Below, piece after piece: positions 46,625 to 55,019 of a DNA stretch of 64,000 nucleotides. Positions within the stretch are counted from its first letter, which is position 1, and each line of letters begins with the position of its first letter. Both the position numbers and the translations under genes were made by a program. The notes under the pieces were generated by a model. That model did not search any database. It had not been told where the DNA came from and saw only the letters and a program-made list of their open reading frames with translations. This DNA comes from CAVSWT01 sp963746735 (GTDB lineage Bacteria > Bacteroidota > Ignavibacteria > Ignavibacteriales > Ignavibacteriaceae), in contig CAVVCO010000016.1 of assembly GCA_963746735.1 (NCBI GenBank), positions 186,001-250,000 on the forward strand, in the 5' to 3' direction.

Positions 46625-47755
46625 ATGTTCAAACGAATTTATGCGATAGCACAAAAAGAAGTTAGGCAATTAAAACGTGATACAAGAATGCTGTATGTAC
46701 TTTTTGTATTTCCTTTTGTGCTTCTTATAATTTTTGGTTATGCAATTAATTTTGATGTACACCATATAAAGCTGGCAGTTTTTGATCAGGATAAATCAGT
46801 CGACTCGAGAGAATTTGTTAATCGATTAACCAGTTCAAATTATTTTGATTTAGTGGGGCATATTGATTCTGAAAATAAAATAAGAGAAGTTTTAGATCAG
46901 GGCGATGCACAGGTTGTCCTCGTATTCCCGGATGATTTTTCACGCAACATTTATTCAAACAAAGAAGCAAAAATTCAAATACTGGTTGAAGGAATTGATG
47001 CAAATACAGCATCAGTCATCTCAAACTATATGAATGCGGCAACGGCAACCTACAATAACAAAATAGTCCAGGAGGCATTAGCCGTTAGGGGAAGGCAGGC
47101 TTACGTTCCGATCAATCTTGAACCAAGATTCTGGTTTAATCCTGATTTAAATTCTACGCTTTATCTAATACCAGGACTCATTTCAATGATTCTGATAATG
47201 ACAGCTGTTATTTCTATCGCCATGTCTATTGTAAGAGAAAAGGAAAAAGGCACCATTGAACAAATTAATGTTTCTCCTCTTTCGTCACTTGAATTATTAG
47301 TGGGTAAAACATTACCGTATTCCGTAATAGCACTTTTTATTGCGTCACTAATACTATTTGCAGGATATTTATTATTTGGAATTACCATAAAAGGAAATGT
47401 TCTGTTATTATTTTTTTCAACGCTTATTTTTCTTTTTGCATGCTTGAATTTAGGAATTCTGATTTCATCTGTTTCCGAATCACAGCAAGTAGCATTTCAA
47501 TTATCATCTTTAATTTCCTTGCTGCCGTCTTTTTTGCTTTCAGGGTTTGTTTTTCCCATTGAAAGCATGCCGCCGGTGATTCAAATAATTACAAATATTA
47601 CTCCTGTAAAATTTTATATAATCATTTTAAGAGATATTCTATTAAAAGGAGTCGGAATGGAAGCCTTCTGGCAGCAGATAATTTATCTAATAATTTTTAA
47701 TGTTTTCTTTCTTGGATTAGCATCCATCATCAATAAGAAAAATAAAATTGCTTGA
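46625..47755 (+). CDS. ABC-2 type permease 1
   Basis: 376 residues. One N-terminal helix (LYVLFVFPFVLLIIFGYAIN) is followed by a periplasmic domain of about 140 residues (AVFDQDKSVDSREFVNRL to WFNPDLNST). A cluster of five helices then follows, with the cytoplasmic coupling segment SIVREKEKGTIEQINVSPLS, the hallmark of the YbhS/YbhR/YhhJ family. It ends with a further helix. It pairs with the next gene as the heterodimeric membrane part of the exporter. Confidence 0.95.
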   Translation: MFKRIYAIAQKEVRQLKRDTRMLYVLFVFPFVLLIIFGYAINFDVHHIKLAVFDQDKSVDSREFVNRLTSSNYFDLVGHIDSENKIREVLDQGDAQVVLVFPDDFSRNIYSNKEAKIQILVEGIDANTASVISNYMNAATATYNNKIVQEALAVRGRQAYVPINLEPRFWFNPDLNSTLYLIPGLISMILIMTAVISIAMSIVREKEKGTIEQINVSPLSSLELLVGKTLPYSVIALFIASLILFAGYLLFGITIKGNVLLLFFSTLIFLFACLNLGILISSVSESQQVAFQLSSLISLLPSFLLSGFVFPIESMPPVIQIITNITPVKFYIIILRDILLKGVGMEAFWQQIIYLIIFNVFFLGLASIINKKNKIA

Positions 47756-47793
47756 AATCTATATTAAGATTTTATAATTGAAAAGGTTTTAGA

Positions 47794-48924
47794 ATGAAAA
47801 TAATTATCAACATAATCATAAAAGAATTTTTACAATTAAAAAGAGATCCCCGCTTATTTGGAATAATTTTTATTGCACCCATTATTCAATTAATCTTATT
47901 GGGTTATGCCGCTAATCTTGATATTAACAATATTAATACAATTGTATATGATCAGGATAAAACAGAAGCAAGCCGCGATTTTATAGATAAGTTCGAAAGT
48001 TCAGGATATTTTTTAGTTAAAGATTATGCTGATAGTTACGGACAGATAGAAGATAAAATTAATAAAGGCCAAGCTCTTTGGGCATTAGTAATTCCAAAAG
48101 ATTTTGAAAAGAAATTAGAACGAAAAGAACAAGTTGATGTTCAGGCTTTATTTGATGGATCAGATGGAAACAAAGCTGGAATAGCATTTGGCTATGTAAC
48201 GAATGTGGTCTCAAAATATTCTCAAAATATTCTTTTAGATATCAAGGATAAATCCGGTTTAAAAATAGCATTATCAAGTATGATTACACCGGAAATAAGA
48301 GTGTGGTATAACCCTGACCTTAAGACCAGGTATTTTATGCTTCCCGGAATAATGGGTTTAATCTTAACAATAATTACCACCACGCTTATGGCAATGGCTA
48401 TAGTAAAGGAAAGAGAAATCGGGACTTTTGAGCAAATTATTGTTACGCCTATTAAACCTTTTCAGCTTATCATAGGTAAAACCGTTCCGTTTGTTATTGC
48501 TGGTTTTGTTGACGTACTTTTGGTAACTGCTGTGATGGTGTTTTGGTTCGGGATTCCGATTAGAGGGGATTTTTTATTTTTAATGATCGCATCTTTTATT
48601 TACGTACTTTCAGCTTTAGGGCTCGGTTTGTTCATCTCAACCGTATCAAAAACACAGCAACAGGCGATGATGGTGTCAATGTTTGGGATTTTACTTCCCA
48701 TGAATTTCTTATCTGGTTTTGCTTTTGCAATTGAAAACATGCCATCATGGATTCAACCGATTACTTATTTAATTCCTTTAAGATATTATATAACAATTTT
48801 AAGAGGTGTAATTCTGAAAGGTGATGGATTTTTGCAGCTTGTTCCTGAAACTATGGTTTTATTGGGAATGGGAATATTGATTTTGGCTTTAAGTTCTTTA
48901 AGATTTCAGAAAAGGCTTGAGTAG
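47794..48924 (+). CDS. ABC-2 type permease 2
   Basis: 376 residues, the same architecture as its neighbour: an N-terminal helix (IIFIAPIIQLILLGYAANLD), a periplasmic domain (VYDQDKTEASRDFIDKFESS to WYNPDLKTRYF) and a C-terminal membrane domain with AIVKEREIGTFEQIIVTPIK as the coupling helix. The two permeases share length and layout, so they come from a gene duplication. The gene closes the six-gene exporter operon; no T-rich hairpin was noticed after it. Confidence 0.95.
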   Translation: MKIIINIIIKEFLQLKRDPRLFGIIFIAPIIQLILLGYAANLDINNINTIVYDQDKTEASRDFIDKFESSGYFLVKDYADSYGQIEDKINKGQALWALVIPKDFEKKLERKEQVDVQALFDGSDGNKAGIAFGYVTNVVSKYSQNILLDIKDKSGLKIALSSMITPEIRVWYNPDLKTRYFMLPGIMGLILTIITTTLMAMAIVKEREIGTFEQIIVTPIKPFQLIIGKTVPFVIAGFVDVLLVTAVMVFWFGIPIRGDFLFLMIASFIYVLSALGLGLFISTVSKTQQQAMMVSMFGILLPMNFLSGFAFAIENMPSWIQPITYLIPLRYYITILRGVILKGDGFLQLVPETMVLLGMGILILALSSLRFQKRLE

Positions 48925-49015
48925 GATTTATTAATGTATTCAATTCTATTTGACTCATAAAATTATTTACTTAATTTAGAATTATTAATATTCTGAATTC
49001 ATAATTAGGAATAAA

Positions 49016-49357
49016 ATGAGTCAAAACGAATTACACAAGAGTTTAGAAAAAATGCATGAAGAACTTCACAAAGTCACTTCTCTTGATGACGAATCAAAAA
49101 ATATTTTATTACAGATTTCTAACGATATTAAAAATCTTTTAGAAGATTCTGAAGAAAAAGTTGTTGAAGAAAAGGAGGATTTGATTAGCAGCTTAAAAGA
49201 TACTGCAGCAAGCTTTGAGTCCGAACATCCTGAATTAGCAGAATCTATCCATCTGGTAATTCATACTTTGAGCAATATGGGATTTGAATCCGAACATCCT
49301 GATTTAGCTGAATCAATTCATCTGGTCATTCATACTTTGAGTAATATGGGGATTTAA
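49016..49357 (+). CDS. DUF4404-like protein with internal tandem duplication
   Basis: 113 residues, cytoplasmic. The N-terminal part (LHKSLEKMHEELHKVTSLDD) matches the DUF4404 pattern of small helical proteins, which normally end once with a segment like FEVEHPxLA...ALSNMGI. Here that end segment occurs twice, at residues 67-89 and 90-112 (FESEHPELAESIHLVIHTLS, then FESEHPDLAESIHLVIHTLS), encoded by two 69-base direct repeats. Function of the family unknown. Confidence 0.8.
   Translation: MSQNELHKSLEKMHEELHKVTSLDDESKNILLQISNDIKNLLEDSEEKVVEEKEDLISSLKDTAASFESEHPELAESIHLVIHTLSNMGFESEHPDLAESIHLVIHTLSNMGI
49214..49351 (+). repeat. Two 69-bp direct repeats inside the DUF4404 gene
   Basis: Copies at 49214-49282 and 49283-49351, adjacent and in frame, differ at scattered bases, mostly at third codon positions, and at one residue (Glu/Asp). 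The silent changes show that the duplication is not brand new and that the protein sequence has been kept. Confidence 0.9.
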
Positions 49358-49372
49358 AAAGAAATTTGACTA

Positions 49373-52081
49373 TTATTTAATTGTTATCTCATCAACAAAT
49401 ATCCAGGCTTTGTTGCCATCACCTGGATGCCATTTGGGACAGATTCCGATATTCTTGCCAAGAATTCTTATAAATCGAACTTCTTTGTTTTTTAGTTGGA
49501 TGCTAAATTCTTTTTTTTCTGAAACTTTACTGTGCTGATTTATAGAATCGGGGTTTGCAGTATAAACTTCTTCAAAATTCTTATCATCCGATGATATAAA
49601 AATTTTAATTGTTGAGGGCAAAAAAATCCAGGAACCAGGATTATTAAGAAAATCAGTTTTAATTTCTTTCACTTTTTTTATCTTGCGAAGATCAATAGCA
49701 GCATCAAAATCATCGCCTTCAAAACCAAGCCAGTTGCCGTCGTTCAAATTTGTTGAACCAAAAATTCCATCGATTAAAGATGCTTCTCCCATGGCGTGAT
49801 ATTTAAGGCTAGGCTGAAATTTTAAAACAATTTTTGTTTTTTCTGTTTGTTTGTATTTCATAATCGAGACTGAGCTTATCTGCTTACCAGAAATAGAAAC
49901 CGCTTTCACCGTTAAAGAAGAATTTATTTTAATTGGGTTTTCATATTTTAAAGAATTTTTAGTCGGATTGCTTCCATCCAAAGTGTAAAAAACTTCCGAA
50001 TTGTCGAAGGAATTTATTGTTGCTGTAAAACTATCATCGATATCAAATTCAGGTTTGAAAGGTAAGATTTGAGGCGGTAGTATTGTGCTGTCTTTAGGAA
50101 TCTTGGCTGACAACATAGAAGAATCAACAAGTTTCTTTGGCCCGTTATTCCTGTTAAAATAAATATCAATATTGTTATTAAGCGGCGAACACTCTGATTC
50201 TAATATTAATTGATGATATCCCTTTTTAAGTTGAATTGTTTTTAGTGAATTTTTATTTGTTAATGAATTTATATCAGAAGAAATCAATTCTCCATCAATA
50301 TAAAGGCGTGAATGGTTAAGAGTAATTACGAAAAAATTGTATTCATCTTCAGTACTTATTTTTAAATAGCCTTTGTGAATAATTCCAAATTTATCATTCA
50401 ATGAAGATAAATTATTAAAATTACCTGTGTATCCTGTAAACGATGGAGTATCTTTAGACCATTTAAAATCACTATTTGCATTTATATTTGGAAAGCATAA
50501 GTACTCCAAACTGTTATAAACGGAAGGAACAATTAAGCTTTTAATATTTGATACAGTTCCATTATTATTGTAAGCAACTGCATTTATTTTTATTGGTTTT
50601 CTAATGTAAAAACTTCCATTGTAGGGAATTGATTTTTTCCCTGGGATGCTGCCGTCAATAGTATAGAAGATAAAAGAACCGGATTGACGAGTAATTTCTA
50701 TCATAGCGCTGTTTTGATTTTCTTCTTCAATATGAATTTCCGGAATGGCGCATAATTTTTCCGGAACGGCAGATAAACCTAGTCCTATTCTAAGACGCGC
50801 AATTGCCCAACACCACCATGCTGCTTGTTCGCCATTCCCCGGGTCAACAATTTTCCAGACTCCATAATTCATCTTTTGTAAATCATCTTTATTCACACGC
50901 TGTGTAAAATTCTTTGAACCAATAGTAAGGTAACTATTTTCCATAAAAATAGGTTCATTTTTTTGAACAGCTTCAATCATCAATAAGATTTCAAACATTC
51001 TATCCCAATCATTTTCAGCTCTGCAAAATTCTATTTCCCAGCCAATGCCTTTTCCTATAATTTGACCCGAAAAATCTCCATTAGGCCACCATTCGGTAGG
51101 CATCCATTTTAGATTATTCCATTCTTGAACTGTCTGCTTCTCCATTTCAACGAAAGTATTATGTAATACTTCATAATTTAGCGGCGACCATTGAGCAGCA
51201 ATTGGGGAAAGGTTTACCCAGCTATAACCTAAAAATGGTTTATTAATATTTTTTTCTTTTGACAAAAGTTCAAGATAGACTTGCTTACCGTCTATCTCTC
51301 TTGTCATATATTTTCCAATTCCTAATTTTAATCTATTCAAGCGTTCTGTCCATCGTTTTGCTTTAGTAATATCATTCCTTCTTACAGCTACTTTTATCAT
51401 TGACGCAAGAGCAGAACCAACAAAACATTGAGTAAGTAAGTCATAATTTGTTGGGATCGGACGAGAATGTTCAAAATTAAAATTGTAAATAAGATCAGGG
51501 ATAAAACTGTTTTTATTTGATCCAAAGTAAGGTTCTTCGGTAGACCGATCCATTAAGTCAGAGACAAAATTCCATGTACTGTCTTCAAATAAAGTTTGGC
51601 CTCGAGCAAGTGCCAGTTTCGCCCACGCTAAAATGTTATGCGCCTGTCCATCAATTTGATCTGTTTTTCCGATTATGTATATAGAATCTTTTTCTCGATT
51701 TCCATTGTGAAGAATTTTCTTCCCGATTACATGCGGAACTCTATTCATCCCATTTGACTTCATTGCTTTAAAAACAAACTTCAGCAGCAATTCGGCTTTT
51801 TCATAATTTTTAGTCTCTATTAATAAAGGAACCATTGCACCAACAGTTCGGCAATACTCCCCATCATATTGGCCTGTCATTGATTCCTGTAAATAACCGT
51901 CGTCTTCAATTCTAGATAAAAGACTATAATATGTATTGGAATACAAGCGTGTAAAAAAATTCGAGGTTATTTTTTCCTTTACCGATACTAAACTGGAATT
52001 ATTGTTGTTTAATTGTTTAGTTGGAAAAATAAGCGGGGATAAAATCAATAGAATAAAAATAATATTAAAACATATTCTCAT
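49373..52081 (-). CDS. Large secreted multidomain protein, candidate new glycoside hydrolase
   Basis: 902 residues with a signal peptide (MRICFNIIFILLILSPLIFP). Residues 30-440 look like a helical six-hairpin glycosidase barrel, with aromatic and acidic clusters such as GQYDGEYCRTVGAMVPLL, KTDQIDGQAHNILAWAKLAL, WMPTEWWPNGDFSGQ and GEQAAWWCWAIARLRIGLG; no known GH family was recognised. Next come a chitobiase-type beta domain (about 455-520, FYTIDGSIPGKKS), a PA14-like domain (530-645), a second chitobiase-type domain (685-745, FYTLDGSNPTKNS) and a C-terminal discoidin-like domain (755-902) shared with the GH29 neighbour. It is the last gene of the glycan operon. Confidence 0.75.
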   Translation of the reverse strand: MRICFNIIFILLILSPLIFPTKQLNNNNSSLVSVKEKITSNFFTRLYSNTYYSLLSRIEDDGYLQESMTGQYDGEYCRTVGAMVPLLIETKNYEKAELLLKFVFKAMKSNGMNRVPHVIGKKILHNGNREKDSIYIIGKTDQIDGQAHNILAWAKLALARGQTLFEDSTWNFVSDLMDRSTEEPYFGSNKNSFIPDLIYNFNFEHSRPIPTNYDLLTQCFVGSALASMIKVAVRRNDITKAKRWTERLNRLKLGIGKYMTREIDGKQVYLELLSKEKNINKPFLGYSWVNLSPIAAQWSPLNYEVLHNTFVEMEKQTVQEWNNLKWMPTEWWPNGDFSGQIIGKGIGWEIEFCRAENDWDRMFEILLMIEAVQKNEPIFMENSYLTIGSKNFTQRVNKDDLQKMNYGVWKIVDPGNGEQAAWWCWAIARLRIGLGLSAVPEKLCAIPEIHIEEENQNSAMIEITRQSGSFIFYTIDGSIPGKKSIPYNGSFYIRKPIKINAVAYNNNGTVSNIKSLIVPSVYNSLEYLCFPNINANSDFKWSKDTPSFTGYTGNFNNLSSLNDKFGIIHKGYLKISTEDEYNFFVITLNHSRLYIDGELISSDINSLTNKNSLKTIQLKKGYHQLILESECSPLNNNIDIYFNRNNGPKKLVDSSMLSAKIPKDSTILPPQILPFKPEFDIDDSFTATINSFDNSEVFYTLDGSNPTKNSLKYENPIKINSSLTVKAVSISGKQISSVSIMKYKQTEKTKIVLKFQPSLKYHAMGEASLIDGIFGSTNLNDGNWLGFEGDDFDAAIDLRKIKKVKEIKTDFLNNPGSWIFLPSTIKIFISSDDKNFEEVYTANPDSINQHSKVSEKKEFSIQLKNKEVRFIRILGKNIGICPKWHPGDGNKAWIFVDEITIK

Positions 52082-52084
52082 AGA

Positions 52085-52204
52085 TTATTTCATAAAAATA
52101 TAATCAATAAAAATCAAAACTTTCCCGTCATTAACTTGGTCCCAATCCTGGCACATTTCTATATTCTTTCCAAATACTTTGATATTTCCACAAATATTTG
52201 GCAT
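52085..52204 (-). pseudogene. Relic of another glycan-operon gene (C-terminal discoidin-like end)
   Basis: A 39-codon frame whose product contains IKVFGKNIEMCQDWDQ and VLIFIDYIFMK. It aligns with the last about 34 residues of both neighbours' C-terminal domains (GKNIGICPKWH and AWIFVDEITIK at 49373-52081; AENIGVCPKWH and AWLFVDELLFE at 58584-60407), with the Cys, Trp and IF-D positions kept. An in-frame stop directly precedes the ATG and nothing longer is present. It is most likely the 3' remnant of a deleted or diverged enzyme gene that once stood between its neighbours. Confidence 0.65.
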
Positions 52205-52242
52205 TTATAATCTTTGAAAAGTGTAAATGTTTTTTGATTACT

Positions 52243-54909
52243 TTATTTAACTTTAATTGTGTCTCTTAATTTTATATCTTTTGACGAACTGCCAATCATA
52301 ATTCTGAAATCCCCAGGTTCTACAACGGTTTTCAAATCTTTATTTAACATAGATAATAATTCCGGTGTTATTTTAAATTCGACATTTTTTGTCTCACCAG
52401 CGGAAAGATGAATTCGTTGAAATCCTTTTAATTCTATTATTGGTCTCGCAACAGATGCGAATAAATCTTTAATATATAATTGAACAACTTCATCACCATC
52501 AACTTTACCGGAATTTTTTATTTTGAATCGTGCGATGACATTTTCGTTTTGAGCAATTTCCTTTTTATCTAAAGTTAAATCACTATAATCAAAATTTGTA
52601 TAACTTAATCCATAGCCAAATGGAAATAACGGCTGGCCTGTAAGATTTATATAATCATCGCCTCTGCCAGTGGGTTTATGATTATAGAATAAAGGCAATT
52701 GCCCTTCATCTACTGGAAAAGTTATCGGCAATCTTCCCGCCGGATTATAATCACCGAATAAAACATCAGCAACGGCTTCACCTCCAACCTCACCGGGATA
52801 CCAAACGTCAATTATTCCCGGAATATCATCTATCCAATTTTTCATAGTTATTGCACTTCCGCCAACTAGAAGAACAACAGTCGGGGTACCGGTTTTTGCG
52901 ACTTCTTTGATTAAATCTTCCTGATGTCCTGGCAAACTCAATAAAGCTCTATCTTTAAATTCGCCTTCATCTATTCCAGCGGCAATTATCGCAACATCAC
53001 ATTGTTTAGAAATGTCGACTGCATTATTAATTTCCTGCTTCCAATTATCATTTACTCCTTCATTCCATATAAGTTTTAATCTTGCATTTCCTGCGGTTGT
53101 ATAAAACTGAATTTTAATATTGTATTCTTTCCCTTTTTGAAATTCATATTCTGCTGTTGTTTTACTATAAGATTTTTGAATCCAATCGTCAATAATCAAT
53201 TCATTATTAATATATAATTTGTAACCATCGTTTCCTTCAATGCCAATATTTATTTTTCCATTCTCTGGTCCAATGATTTTTCCTTCCCACATGACAGAAT
53301 ACCAATCATAATCTAATTTTTCCTGATCCGGGGAAAAGAGTGTCCATCTAAAATCCATATTATTATCAATTCGTGTAAATGCTGGTTCGCCTGTAAAATT
53401 TGGGTTGCTAAAATATTTACCAAGTAATCCTTCATGCTTTTTCCCATCTTCCAAGCAAAGTAAATTTGCAGCAGGTATTGTTGTAAATTCTTTACTTTCT
53501 CTTCCGCAGCCCGGTGAATATTTTACTTCAGCAATATTTTTGACTTTTTCTTTTATTCCATCAAGAATAGTTATAACATTATTCCCTGGACCACTATAGC
53601 CGCCGAGCCTTCCTTCAACAGCATCTGTACCTATAACAGCAATTTTCTTTAAATCTTTTTTTAATGGCAGAACATTCTTTTCATTTTTTAATAGTACTAT
53701 TGATTCTTGAGCAGCTTTATATGCTAGTTCCCGATGTTCAGAATTACCATTGATGTTTTTTGCATCTTCAACATTCAAATAAGGATTTTCAAATAATCCT
53801 AATTTAAATTTTGCACGAAGGACTCTCCGAACAGCATTATTAATAGTTGATTCTTTAATCAATCCTTTTTTAAAAGCATCAAAGAAAATTGGAAATTGAG
53901 AATAGGAAGTTTGAAGAATTACATCTAGCCCGCCATCAATTGCATTTTTTGTAGCTTCAGTATAACTGACAGCAGTACCGTGTAAATCTTTGGCACCTCC
54001 AATGGCGCCGGCATCAGAAATGACAAAGCCTTTGAATCCCCATTCATTTTTTAATTTTTCATTCAGCAGCCAATTATTTGCTGAACAAGGCGTTCCATCA
54101 TAAGAATTATATGAAATCATAATTGAAGTCGCATTTGCTTGTTGAACCGCTGCTTTGAATGCAGGGAAATAAACTTCGTCCATCATTCTTTCATTAAATT
54201 GTATTGGGTAACTGTCTCTACCGCCGTCTCCCACATTTGCAACAAAATGTTTTGGAGTTGTAATAACTCCTAATTTTTCAAACTCAGAAATAAATGCAAC
54301 TCCCATTTGAGTTGTTAAGAATGGATCTTCGCCGTATGTTTCTTCGGTTCGCCCCCATCTAACATCGCGGGCAATATTTATTACTGGAGATAAAATTTGT
54401 CTTATTCCTCTAGACTTAACTTCCATTGCAATTGCTTTTGCAGCTTCACTCATAAGATTGATATCAAATGTTGCGGCTAATCCAATTGATTGAGGAAAAG
54501 CTGTAGCCCCAGGCCTAATCAATCCATGGAGAGCTTCGTCGAATGGGATTATCGGAATACCCAATCGTGTATCTTCTACGAAATATTTTTGAATGCCATT
54601 TATTTCTTTTGCTTCCGACTCCGCAGATCCTGAATTTTCATACTGCATCATTTGTTCTGTGGCGTTGTTAGACCTGGCTTTGGTATTAAGTTGAAGGCCA
54701 AATATTCCATTTTTATATTTTTCTTTGCCTTCTCTTAGATCTCCCGGAATCATATATAGCTGCCAAAATTTTTCTTCCAAAGTCATCCGGGACAATAAAT
54801 CTTCGACTCTTTTATCAATTGATAAATTTGGATTTTTATAAGGATAATTTTGAGCATTGATTGGAAATGTGATTGTTAAAATGGATAAAAATAGATAAAG
54901 TTTTTTCAT
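52243..54909 (-). CDS. GH3 beta-glycosidase with PA14 insertion
   Basis: 888 residues from the ATG at 54909 that opens the signal peptide MKKLYLFLSILTITFPINAQ (another ATG 12 bases earlier is less likely). The (beta/alpha)8 domain has EETYGEDPFL, TTPKHFVANVGDGGRDSYP and the nucleophile Asp in GFVISDAGAIGG (Asp299). A PA14 module (about 475-610) interrupts the C-terminal alpha/beta domain, and a fibronectin-like domain closes the protein. PA14-type GH3 enzymes are beta-glucosidases or beta-xylosidases rather than NagZ-type hexosaminidases. In this operon a beta-xylosidase acting on N-glycan xylose would fit, but the sequence does not decide the sugar. Confidence 0.92.
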   Translation of the reverse strand: MKKLYLFLSILTITFPINAQNYPYKNPNLSIDKRVEDLLSRMTLEEKFWQLYMIPGDLREGKEKYKNGIFGLQLNTKARSNNATEQMMQYENSGSAESEAKEINGIQKYFVEDTRLGIPIIPFDEALHGLIRPGATAFPQSIGLAATFDINLMSEAAKAIAMEVKSRGIRQILSPVINIARDVRWGRTEETYGEDPFLTTQMGVAFISEFEKLGVITTPKHFVANVGDGGRDSYPIQFNERMMDEVYFPAFKAAVQQANATSIMISYNSYDGTPCSANNWLLNEKLKNEWGFKGFVISDAGAIGGAKDLHGTAVSYTEATKNAIDGGLDVILQTSYSQFPIFFDAFKKGLIKESTINNAVRRVLRAKFKLGLFENPYLNVEDAKNINGNSEHRELAYKAAQESIVLLKNEKNVLPLKKDLKKIAVIGTDAVEGRLGGYSGPGNNVITILDGIKEKVKNIAEVKYSPGCGRESKEFTTIPAANLLCLEDGKKHEGLLGKYFSNPNFTGEPAFTRIDNNMDFRWTLFSPDQEKLDYDWYSVMWEGKIIGPENGKINIGIEGNDGYKLYINNELIIDDWIQKSYSKTTAEYEFQKGKEYNIKIQFYTTAGNARLKLIWNEGVNDNWKQEINNAVDISKQCDVAIIAAGIDEGEFKDRALLSLPGHQEDLIKEVAKTGTPTVVLLVGGSAITMKNWIDDIPGIIDVWYPGEVGGEAVADVLFGDYNPAGRLPITFPVDEGQLPLFYNHKPTGRGDDYINLTGQPLFPFGYGLSYTNFDYSDLTLDKKEIAQNENVIARFKIKNSGKVDGDEVVQLYIKDLFASVARPIIELKGFQRIHLSAGETKNVEFKITPELLSMLNKDLKTVVEPGDFRIMIGSSSKDIKLRDTIKVK

Positions 54910-55019
54910 AATGTTTGTCAAATAAATATGTAATAATTATTAAGAAATAATTTCTCTGTTAAGCTAATGAATAATTGTTTTGTGTTCGTTAATTAATATT
55001 TTAAGATACAATGAAGAAT

